Positions 1 to 5,043 of a stretch of 5,044 nt of DNA are shown here, piece after piece. A model generated the notes under the pieces. The model searched no databases. It was given only the letters and a program-made list of their open reading frames with translations, and had not been told where the DNA came from. The stretch's first letter is position 1. Each line of letters starts with the position of its first letter. Made by a program: the position numbers and the translations under genes. The stretch comes from Candidatus Kaiserbacteria bacterium (lineage in GTDB: Bacteria > Patescibacteriota > Minisyncoccia > Phycocordibacterales > UBA2100), in contig JALWJR010000011.1 of NCBI GenBank assembly GCA_026996985.1, positions 2,110-7,153 on the forward strand, in the 5' to 3' direction.

Positions 1-39
1 AGAAGTTGCAAAAAGCTCGAGCAACATTATTCAAATCAT

Positions 40-68
40 TTAGAAATTAACCGCGACTGTGCTATGAT
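40..68 (+). promoter_or_regulatory. Possible plus-strand promoter facing the Nudix 3' end
   Basis: The plus strand has TGTGCTATGAT (58-68), one base different from the TGTGCTATAAT that precedes the PerM-like gene, with a poor -35 TTAGAA (40-45) 17 bases upstream. Transcription would start near 75 and run antisense into the Nudix gene. No plus-strand gene is visible to receive it, so this may be chance or an antisense RNA promoter. Confidence 0.25.
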
Positions 69-107
69 TTCACTGCTATTTTGGTATTGGAAAATACTGA
101 AAAAATT

Positions 108-599
108 TCACTCTTTAAAAGAGATGAACTTATCATTGATATAAAACCCTTGTTTTAAAACCGCTTTTGCCTGATCTGTCAGATTATATGAAAATGGGTT
201 ATCGGTCCAGACAAACTCAACAATACTGTCTCCCTCTTGCAGTTGCGGGTTAATGTTTGTGCCATCCATTGCATAGGTGTGTATAAAATAATTCTGTCCA
301 GTTTTACCACCGCCGTATAGGCCGGATTTTGCATAAGAGATTCTTGATAAATCCAAATCGGAAACTCCTATCTCTTCCTCAACTTCCCTTTTGAGGGCTT
401 CAAATTTCTTTTCATCTTTTTCGTAATCAACTTTGCCACCGGGAAAATACCATTTGCCGGTTTTGCCGTTTTTAACAAGCAACACTTCCGGCTTGCCATC
501 TCTGTTCTCTCTTATAAACGCGATGCCTATCGCCTCTTTGGCTACCAGTTTTTCCGCTTCTTCTTTTTGCTTTACAAACTTTTCCATTCCAAAACTCAT
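108..599 (-). CDS. Nudix hydrolase
   Basis: Soluble 163-residue hydrolase expected to cleave a nucleoside diphosphate linked to another group, with Mg bound by the Nudix box. The fold begins near residue 22 (EAIGIAFIRENRDGKPEVLLVKN as strand-loop-strand, 22-44). KWYFPGGKV (49-57) leads into the Nudix box, ending REVEEEIGV (71-79) with catalytic Glu72, Glu75 and Glu76. The distance from Gly55 to Glu63 is two residues longer than the standard G-x5-E. W/F residues in VEFVWTDNPFSYNLT (127-141) are usual for MutT/8-oxo-dGTPase-like proteins, but the substrate cannot be assigned. ATG 599 is preferred because a -10 lies at the right distance; ATG 587 (Met5) is possible. The first 20 residues form a charged helix outside the core. 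No terminator follows the TGA stop. Confidence 0.92.
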   Translation of the reverse strand: MSFGMEKFVKQKEEAEKLVAKEAIGIAFIRENRDGKPEVLLVKNGKTGKWYFPGGKVDYEKDEKKFEALKREVEEEIGVSDLDLSRISYAKSGLYGGGKTGQNYFIHTYAMDGTNINPQLQEGDSIVEFVWTDNPFSYNLTDQAKAVLKQGFYINDKFISFKE

Positions 600-605
600 A
601 AAATG

Positions 606-633
606 AGTATAAAATACGCAAAAGAAAAGACAA
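606..633 (-). promoter_or_regulatory. Candidate promoter of the Nudix gene
   Basis: In the 42-base gap after the ATP-grasp stop, the minus strand carries TTGTCT (633-628, four of six -35 matches), a 16-base spacer and TATACT (611-606, five of six -10 matches). Six bases (CATTTT) separate it from the ATG at 599, predicting a leaderless transcript. The Nudix gene may therefore be expressed both from here and by read-through from the ATP-grasp gene. Confidence 0.55.
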
Positions 634-641
634 CCGATAAA

Positions 642-1481
642 TCAATCATCAATTAATTTTGTAAAAATTTTATACAAAGCGTTTTCAACTTCAGCTCCGG
701 CTTTTTCTCCGGTTTGATAGTACCTTTCAAAAGCCACTCCACTGTTTAACTCCAAAAGCTTTATCTGTCCGTTTGCACAAACCGCAAAATCAACATTTGC
801 CAAACGAAACGGAATCGCTTTTATAATTTTTAAAATCTCAGCCTTCACTTTCTTCCATAACAGCTCTTGGCTTGAGACAGATACGGCTTTTGCGCCATGG
901 CTTAAATTAAACAAAAATCCATCGTCTTTAATTTTTTTATACATCAACAGAATCTCCGAGTCCAAAACCGTTGCTCTCACTTCGAAATCTATATTCTCAA
1001 ACGGTGAAAGCGCAATCGCTCTGTGTTTTTCTTGGATATATGCAAACTTTTTGACAAACTCATCTTCGGTTTGCGCGCGCAAAACATCAAACCCTGAAGT
1101 GCCAAAATGCGGTTTTAAAAGTACATCTTTGTATTCTCTGTAGTAATTTAAAGCCACATTTGCAGAATGTCTTTTTTCATCAAAAGCTGGAGAGTTTGGA
1201 CGTAAAAACAAAAAATGATGAATGTGCGGTATGCTCTCTTTATCCAAAACGGCGCAAACCGCCGCTTTGTCATCAAGTATTTTTGAAACGGAAGAGCTGT
1301 TCAAGCCAAAATCAAACCCAAAAATAAATCGCACCTTTTCGTCTTTTTGAAGTTTTATGCCCCAAGTATCATTAAGCAAAAAATCAATTTTGATATTCCT
1401 TTCTTCGCAGAATTTTTTTAATAACTTAACAAATACTCTTTCCCCGCCCCACAGCTTGGCTATATTTTCCGTACCTTTCAT
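642..1481 (-). CDS. RimK-like ATP-grasp carboxylate-amine ligase, substrate unknown
   Basis: ATP-grasp enzymes join a carboxylate to an amine or thiol through an acyl phosphate, using ATP and Mg. The 279-residue protein has a short pre-domain (1-70), then DDKAAVCAVL (70-79) with the first ATP-binding Lys72. Next come VLLKPHFGTSGFDV (120-133) with Lys123 and the flexible glycine loop, FEVRA (166-170), and NLSHGAKAV (192-200). Metal ligands are Asp231, Glu244 and Asn246 in VDFAVCANG and LLELNSG. All residues expected for catalysis are present, so it should be active. It most resembles RimK/glutathione-synthase-type proteins (COG0189) of unknown role and lacks the features needed to call it D-Ala-D-Ala ligase or GshB. 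No Shine-Dalgarno precedes ATG 1481. A Nudix gene follows after 42 bases. Confidence 0.85.
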   Translation of the reverse strand: MKGTENIAKLWGGERVFVKLLKKFCEERNIKIDFLLNDTWGIKLQKDEKVRFIFGFDFGLNSSSVSKILDDKAAVCAVLDKESIPHIHHFLFLRPNSPAFDEKRHSANVALNYYREYKDVLLKPHFGTSGFDVLRAQTEDEFVKKFAYIQEKHRAIALSPFENIDFEVRATVLDSEILLMYKKIKDDGFLFNLSHGAKAVSVSSQELLWKKVKAEILKIIKAIPFRLANVDFAVCANGQIKLLELNSGVAFERYYQTGEKAGAEVENALYKIFTKLIDD

Positions 1482-1543
1482 AAACAGACATTAACTTATT
1501 GCCGAATATTTGGCAATTATATTTCTTATCTGTTTAAGTTAAT
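1482..1543. repeat. Cluster of interlocking inverted repeats upstream of the ATP-grasp gene
   Basis: Three inverted repeats are packed into 62 bases: ATTGCC (1498-1503) with GGCAAT (1512-1517), ATTAACTT (1490-1497) with AAGTTAAT (1536-1543), and AAACAGA (1482-1488) with TCTGTTT (1529-1535). The first can nest inside either of the others, but the second and third cross and so exclude each other or form a pseudoknot. The first overlaps the candidate -35 and spacer, as an operator would. The rest of the spacer to 1647 is AT-rich and holds no gene, clear terminator or RNA that I can see. Confidence 0.5.
1488..1516 (-). promoter_or_regulatory. Candidate promoter of the ATP-grasp gene
   Basis: On the minus strand TTGCCA (1516-1511, five of six -35 matches), a 17-base spacer and TAATGT (1493-1488, a weak -10 that keeps the key first T, second A and last T) end 6 bases before the ATG at 1481. 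This is the same geometry as at the PerM-like and Nudix genes. An alternative -10, TATAAT (1521-1516), lies further upstream with TTAACT 15 bases before it; it would give a leader of roughly 28 bases. Both cannot be ranked by eye. Confidence 0.4.
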
Positions 1544-1647
1544 TTTGTTTGCAATTTCCATAAACACGAAAAAAAGGTTATGTGTCTTCTCGTATTTTTC
1601 TTACAGTTCTCTTTATGATCTATATATTGGGCGCTTAAAAATTTAGT

Positions 1648-1932
1648 TTATATTGCCTTAAGTTTGCCTTTTGTATATTTGTGAATTATGGATGTAATCA
1701 AACTCTGATATGGCACCCCTTCTTCCATAGCACGCGCTTTAAGACGCAAAAGATCCTGCTTGTTGATACGAATACTTATTTGTTCTGTTTTCTTGCGAGC
1801 ATCTTTAAAAATTTTTGCATATTTTTTAATTTCTTCCTCATATGCTTGTTCAGGTAAATCAACACTTTCCCAAAATTTGATTAAACGCTCTTCTTCTTTA
1901 TCAAAATATTTATTTTTGTTTTGTTTGTTCAT
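1648..1932 (-). CDS. CopG/BrnA-type ribbon-helix-helix antitoxin
   Basis: This 94-residue protein is the likely partner that neutralises the toxin encoded just upstream and represses their shared promoter. The C-terminal half is a ribbon-helix-helix DNA-binding fold: a beta strand QISIRI (51-56), helix 1 at about 58-72 (KQDLLRLKARAMEEG) and helix 2 at about 74-88 beginning PYQSLITSII. This matches the CopG-like antitoxin family (PF12441). The N-terminal half is charged, with FDKEEERLIKFWES at 10-23 as in family members, and probably wraps the toxin. Its ATG overlaps the toxin TGA in ATGA, so translation is probably coupled; no strong Shine-Dalgarno is seen. After the stop there is no convincing terminator. 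Confidence 0.85.
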   Translation of the reverse strand: MNKQNKNKYFDKEEERLIKFWESVDLPEQAYEEEIKKYAKIFKDARKKTEQISIRINKQDLLRLKARAMEEGVPYQSLITSIIHKYTKGKLKAI

Positions 1933-2207
1933 ACGTGCTTTTTGTTAATTAATAATTTTAAAAATTTTCTGTTTGGAAATATGGTTTTTAAATATATTTT
2001 TTCTTTATCTTCTACAAACGGCACACAATATGGATAATTGTTAATTTCAATTACAAACATTTTTTGATTTGGGTACTTATTTTTATTTGGATGCTCAATC
2101 ACTGCAAGCAGTGAGCCATTTTCTATTGCAACAATCACATCTTCAAACGAAACATTTCTGTTTTCTTTTAACCAATCGTTTTTATCTTCACTCCAATCAA
2201 TCAACAT
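1929..2207 (-). CDS. BrnT-like type II toxin (RelE/ParE-fold mRNA interferase, probable)
   Basis: This 92-residue protein resembles the BrnT (DUF497/COG2929) toxins. Like them it starts with a Trp/Lys-containing strand-helix (IDWSEDKNDWLKENR, 3-17), then VSFEDVIVAIENG (19-31), a His-Pro turn (39-40), strands at about 50-64 and 69-76, and a basic Arg/Lys tail (80-90). BrnT proteins adopt a RelE-like fold and cleave mRNA to slow growth; a catalytic role here is inferred. The typical BrnT ending ISARKA is replaced by KTIFPNRKFLK, so this may be a distinct subfamily or a DUF4258-type relative. The start ATG at 2207 is preferred over the in-frame TTG at 2246, which is the -35 box. The stop overlaps the antitoxin start by four bases (ATGA), giving the toxin-first order usual for brnT-brnA. 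Confidence 0.75.
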   Translation of the reverse strand: MLIDWSEDKNDWLKENRNVSFEDVIVAIENGSLLAVIEHPNKNKYPNQKMFVIEINNYPYCVPFVEDKEKIYLKTIFPNRKFLKLLINKKHV

Positions 2208-2218
2208 AAAGTAATTTA

Positions 2219-2246
2219 AATATAAAGCATATACAAAAAATGTCAA
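2219..2246 (-). promoter_or_regulatory. Sigma70-type promoter of the toxin-antitoxin operon
   Basis: A consensus -35 TTGACA (2246-2241), a 16-base spacer and a -10 TATATT (2224-2219, five of six matches) lie directly upstream of the toxin ATG at 2207. The predicted transcription start is near 2212, leaving a leader of about 5 bases. The TTG of the -35 box is also the first codon of a longer in-frame reading (13 extra residues), which a transcript starting here could not encode. No Shine-Dalgarno site is visible. Confidence 0.75.
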
Positions 2247-2265
2247 TTCATTGCATATACATAAA
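2227..2265. repeat. Two direct copies of a 13-mer around the toxin promoter (candidate operator)
   Basis: GCATATACAAAAA (2227-2239) and GCATATACATAAA (2253-2265) match at 12 of 13 positions, 26 bases apart. One copy fills most of the -35/-10 spacer and the other lies 6 bases upstream of the -35. The core TGCATATACA in the upstream copy is itself nearly palindromic. Antitoxins of the ribbon-helix-helix type usually repress their own operon by binding short repeated or palindromic sites over the promoter, and this arrangement fits. The operator role is inferred from position alone. Confidence 0.5.
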
Positions 2266-2282
2266 CAGCTCTAACATATAAT

Positions 2283-2334
2283 GGTTGTCGCTGATAAATT
2301 TTATACTCATATTTACGGTTGACCAATGACAACC
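2283..2334. repeat. Inverted repeat just after metG
   Basis: GGTTGTC (2283-2289) and GACAACC (2328-2334) form a perfect 7-base inverted repeat with 38 bases between the arms. One arm begins one base after the metG stop codon. A second, nested choice pairs GGTTG (2317-2321) with CAACC (2330-2334) over an 8-base loop. On the minus strand no T-run follows either hairpin, so it is at best a weak terminator or an mRNA 3'-end stabiliser. The span is too short for a tRNA. Confidence 0.45.
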
Positions 2335-2335
2335 T

Positions 2336-3850
2336 TTATTTATCTTGGTTCATTGTCTTATAATCTTGCAGTCTTCCAAACAGGTTCTCTGGTTTTCTAT
2401 TCTCTTTTATTGCCTGCTTTATAGCCTGCGCAGTCTCGGGCATAAAAGGTTTTAGATAACCTGCTATTTCGTAAAGCTCGCACACCAAATCAGTAATAAT
2501 TTTTTGTCCCGCCTCTTTATCGGTTTTGACCACTTTAAACGGTTCCGTATCTGTAATAGTTTGGTCAAGCTCTCCAATAAGCGTCCAAATCATATCCAGC
2601 GCTTCATTGAATTTAAAACTCTCCATATATTTTATAAAGCTTGGCTCCCACTCTTTGCTCTCTACCTTTACAGGCGAGTTTAAATGAGTTTCTGCCATTT
2701 TCATTATTCGCGCCACCAGGTTACCGAGTCCGTTAACCAAATTTGCGGTGTACCACTCATCCATACGCTCCCAAGTAAGGTCGGTGTCCTCATGCGGATG
2801 TACATGACGAAGCAGGATGTAGCGGGTTGCATCAACGCCATATTTATCCACCAACTCTACAGGCGAGATGACATTCCCTAAAGTTTTGCTCATTTTCTGC
2901 CCACTGCTTGTTATAAAGCCGTGATAGAAAACCGTATCTGTATTTTTAATTCCGGCTGAGAGAAGCATCGCTTGCCAAATGATTGATTGGAATTTTACTT
3001 GATCTTTCCCCGCAAGTTGAATTGTATAGCCTTCTTGCCAAAATTTTTTAAAGTTTCCTTCCTCGTTTGGAAAGCCAAGAGTTGAGATATAGTTTGTAAG
3101 CGCATCAAACCACACATACATAACTTGACTTTCGTCTCCCGGCACCGGTACGCCCCACGAGAGTCTGGATTTGTCACGCGAAATGCTGATATCTTCCAAG
3201 GATTCAAGGATTTGCAAGGCTTCTTTTTTGCGTTTTTCCGGGATAATTGAGTTTGGCTTTTTTATATATTCTTTAAGCTTGTCTTTGTATTTTGTAAGAG
3301 CGAAAAAATAATTCTCTTCTTCAAGTTCACGCAAAGGTTTGCCGGGATGATTCGGGCACTCTCCGTTTTCATTTAAATCAGATTCTCTTACAAAAGCTTC
3401 GCAGCCCACACAATAGAGGCCTTTGTATTTTTTCTTGTAAATATCACCCTTCTCCATTGCCTTTCTCCAAAGCTCTTGTGCAGCTTTTTTGTGACTTTCA
3501 TCTGTTGTGCGGATAAAAGTATCAGGCGAGAGGTTTAGCAAATCCTTTAGTTTTTTAAATTCGTTTGCGTAAAAATCTACATACTCCTGCGGATCTTTGC
3601 CCGCTTTTTGAGCGGCTTCAAAAATTTTCTGCCCATGCTCGTCTGTGCCGGTATTGAAAAACACCTCCCTCCCTAAAGAACGATAAAACCGTGCCAGAGC
3701 ATCTGCTTGTGTAATCTCCAAGGCAAACCCCACATGAGGAGATGCGTTTACATACGGCAAAGTGGTTGTTATATAAACCGAATTTGAAACGTTACTCTTT
3801 TTGTTTTTTTTAAAAGCCGATTTAAACAATGACCAAAACTTATTTTTCAT
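2336..3850 (-). CDS. metG: Methionyl-tRNA synthetase
   Basis: Cytoplasmic class I aminoacyl-tRNA synthetase that charges tRNA-Met with methionine using ATP. The 504-residue protein has the Rossmann-fold start VYITTTLPYVN (25-35), a HIGH-type motif HVGF (39-42), and a connective domain with one zinc knuckle, C147-x2-C150 and C165-x2-H168. These are followed by WGVPVPGD (232-239), VWFDALTNYIS (246-256) and GKDQVKFQSIIWQAML (281-296). KMSKT (319-323) is the KMSKS loop, and a helical anticodon-binding domain runs from about 360 to 490. No C-terminal EMAP/Arc1p-like tRNA-binding domain is present, so it is shorter than the E. coli enzyme. Oddities are Phe for the last His of HIGH, Gln288 where a His is usual, and a 24-residue lysine-rich extension before the core. 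No ATG, GTG or TTG lies nearer the core than codon 8, so ATG 3850 stands. A -10-like TATAAA lies 6 bases before it without a -35, so read-through from the PerM-like gene is the likelier source of transcript. Confidence 0.97.
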   Translation of the reverse strand: MKNKFWSLFKSAFKKNKKSNVSNSVYITTTLPYVNASPHVGFALEITQADALARFYRSLGREVFFNTGTDEHGQKIFEAAQKAGKDPQEYVDFYANEFKKLKDLLNLSPDTFIRTTDESHKKAAQELWRKAMEKGDIYKKKYKGLYCVGCEAFVRESDLNENGECPNHPGKPLRELEEENYFFALTKYKDKLKEYIKKPNSIIPEKRKKEALQILESLEDISISRDKSRLSWGVPVPGDESQVMYVWFDALTNYISTLGFPNEEGNFKKFWQEGYTIQLAGKDQVKFQSIIWQAMLLSAGIKNTDTVFYHGFITSSGQKMSKTLGNVISPVELVDKYGVDATRYILLRHVHPHEDTDLTWERMDEWYTANLVNGLGNLVARIMKMAETHLNSPVKVESKEWEPSFIKYMESFKFNEALDMIWTLIGELDQTITDTEPFKVVKTDKEAGQKIITDLVCELYEIAGYLKPFMPETAQAIKQAIKENRKPENLFGRLQDYKTMNQDK

Positions 3851-3874
3851 ACCGTCTTTATAATTGCCGATAAC

Positions 3875-4900
3875 TTATTTTGTTTGTTTTATCTCCTTGT
3901 GCTTTAACTTGTCCAACTCCGAGAATACCTCTTGCAAAACGGCCGCAACCGGCACAGCCAAAAGCACACCTATAACCCCGGCAAGCATTCCACCCGCAAC
4001 CAAAGCCAAAATAACCAAAAGCGGAGGAACTCCCACCACCTTAGTTACAACCAAAGGATAAATCAAGTTATTCTCAAACTGCTGAACAATCAAGTAAAAA
4101 ATAGCTACAATCAAGGCAAAAGTAAATCCGCTTGTGCTGAAAGCCAGAGCCACCGCGGGAGCCGCTGACAAAAACGGACCAAAAACCGGGATAAGCTCCA
4201 TAATTCCGGCCAAAAAAGCAAGAGCAAGAGCGTAAGGAACACCCATAATAGTAAGTCCCAAAAATACCAAAACCCCGACTATAAGTCCCAACAGAAGCTG
4301 TCCTTGCAACCAAAGCCCCATTTTCTTTTGAGCTCGCTTCCATAAATCCAGTACAAACTTCTCGCGACTTAAAGGTGTTATCATTCTTAAGAAATCCTCA
4401 ACACCCTTCTCATTTACGGCAAAATAAAAAGACAAAACCACAATCAACACAAAACTCATAAGACCGCCAAAAACGGTTGTAATTAAACTTATTGAATCTT
4501 CTTTTAAGTTGGCAAACAGTGTATTGAGCTCTTTTACCGGCTCGGCAAGCGATTTTGTATCAATGAAAGATAGATTGTTTTCCACACCCATTCCCTCAAG
4601 AGTTGTCGGCAACGTTGCCAGAAGACTTGAAGTTTGTTGTAAAACCGGCGGTATAAAAAAATACATCACCGAGAAAAATCCTACAAAAAACAAAATATAT
4701 ACAATAAGTATTGAAAGTGTGCGTGGCACTCTAAATTTTAAAAGATAGCCCGCCATTGGAGATATTGCCGACCCTATCACAATTGAAGCCAAAACAATTA
4801 AAACTAAATCTCTCAAAAGCCATAGCAGATACGCGCCCGTAAAGACAACCACCGCTTTTATCATCGTTTCAGCCGAAATCGAGATGGTGACATTTTTCAT
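3875..4900 (-). CDS. AI-2E/PerM family multipass membrane transporter
   Basis: This 341-residue protein belongs to the AI-2E transporter (PerM, formerly UPF0118) family. Members are inner-membrane proteins proposed to export small molecules or exchange ions; the substrate here cannot be told. Hydrophobic segments lie near residues 13-49 (two), 61-84, 140-162, 200-218, 222-252, 258-278 and 292-325, with a soluble stretch at about 85-139. Family hallmarks are ELIPVFGP (235-242), QFENNLIYPLVV (274-285) and the glycine-rich GGMLAGVIGVLLAVP (303-317). Length is typical of the family. The frame is open 23 codons further, to an ATG at 4969, but that part would encode the terminator and the promoter, and its residues do not look like the family. 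I therefore choose ATG 4900, which starts MKNVTISISAE. metG follows after 24 bases and is probably cotranscribed. Confidence 0.9.
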   Translation of the reverse strand: MKNVTISISAETMIKAVVVFTGAYLLWLLRDLVLIVLASIVIGSAISPMAGYLLKFRVPRTLSILIVYILFFVGFFSVMYFFIPPVLQQTSSLLATLPTTLEGMGVENNLSFIDTKSLAEPVKELNTLFANLKEDSISLITTVFGGLMSFVLIVVLSFYFAVNEKGVEDFLRMITPLSREKFVLDLWKRAQKKMGLWLQGQLLLGLIVGVLVFLGLTIMGVPYALALAFLAGIMELIPVFGPFLSAAPAVALAFSTSGFTFALIVAIFYLIVQQFENNLIYPLVVTKVVGVPPLLVILALVAGGMLAGVIGVLLAVPVAAVLQEVFSELDKLKHKEIKQTK

Positions 4901-4906
4901 AATTTG

Positions 4907-4915
4907 ATTATAGCA
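4907..4915 (-). promoter_or_regulatory. Extended -10 promoter of the PerM-like gene
   Basis: The minus strand reads TGCTATAAT here, a perfect TGn extended -10 plus consensus TATAAT (4912-4907). The region 16-18 bases upstream is the T-rich tail of the terminator and has no good -35, which fits an extended -10 promoter. Six bases (CAAATT) separate the hexamer from the ATG at 4900, so the predicted transcription start falls on or next to the start codon, giving a leaderless mRNA. Confidence 0.75.
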
Positions 4916-4921
4916 CATATC

Positions 4922-4958
4922 AAAAGAAAAAAAGAACACCCCGGATTTCTCCGAGGTG
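4922..4958 (-). terminator. Rho-independent terminator of the edge gene
   Basis: On the minus strand CACCTCGG (4958-4951) pairs with CCGGGGTG (4944-4937) around the loop AGAAAT, giving an 8-pair stem whose only non-Watson-Crick pair is U-G. A T-rich tract, TTCTTTTTTTCTTTT, follows directly (4936-4922). On the plus strand the same position would be a C-A mismatch and no T tract abuts the stem, so the terminator acts on minus-strand transcripts. It ends only 7 bases before the extended -10 element of the next gene. Confidence 0.88.
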
Positions 4959-4965
4959 CCTGAAT

Positions 4966-5043
4966 TCAAGTTTTTTTATTTGCCATTTTTTGCAATTCAC
5001 TCGCTTCAATAATCGGTATTTTATCCGTATCCACTACTGATAC
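4966..5043 (-). CDS. C-terminal end of an unidentified protein (5' part outside the window)
   Basis: One minus-strand frame stays open from the window edge for 25 codons and stops at TGA (4968-4966); the other two minus frames close within 8 codons. The visible tail ends in ELQKMANKKT, a mixed, lysine-rich and hydrophilic C-terminus with no membrane segment. The strongest support is context: the stop lies 8 bases before a well-formed intrinsic terminator oriented the same way, as expected for the last gene of a transcription unit. The piece is too short to name a family, and I do not recognise it. Confidence 0.6.
   Translation of the reverse strand, partial: VSVVDTDKIPIIEASELQKMANKKT

Noticed and set aside
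1..27. Minus-strand ATG at 27-25 opening a frame of 9 codons to the window edge
   Set aside because: Could be the start of the next gene, but it is too short to judge and has neither a good -10 at the usual distance nor a Shine-Dalgarno.
84..97. Hairpin GTATT-GGAA-AATAC after the Nudix stop as a terminator
   Set aside because: Only five pairs, mostly A-T, and no T-run on the minus strand after it.
1..144. Plus-strand frame open from the window edge for 47 codons to TAA at 142-144
   Set aside because: Its residues look like random translation of AT-rich DNA, it overlaps the end of the Nudix gene, and its middle is the promoter-like TGTGCTATGAT. Without upstream sequence it is not supportable.
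1760..1948. Plus-strand open frame of 62 codons opposite the antitoxin
   Set aside because: It is the reverse of a gene with a clear ribbon-helix-helix fold, rich in Ser/Leu/Cys as expected of an antisense shadow.
2277..2282. TATAAT on the plus strand pointing towards metG
   Set aside because: No -35 at 16-18 bases upstream and no TGn extension; expected by chance in AT-rich spacer.
2283..2334. tRNA suggested by the 7-base pairing of GGTTGTC and GACAACC
   Set aside because: The element spans only 52 bases, too short for a tRNA, and lacks a T-loop and an anticodon arm.
3857..3862. TATAAA six bases before the metG ATG as an independent promoter
   Set aside because: No -35 or TGn extension is present and the upstream gene ends only 24 bases away, so read-through explains expression better; kept only as part of the spacing observation.
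3864..4343. Several plus- and minus-strand open frames overlapping the PerM-like gene
   Set aside because: Low-complexity translations in other frames of a gene with clear membrane segments and family motifs.
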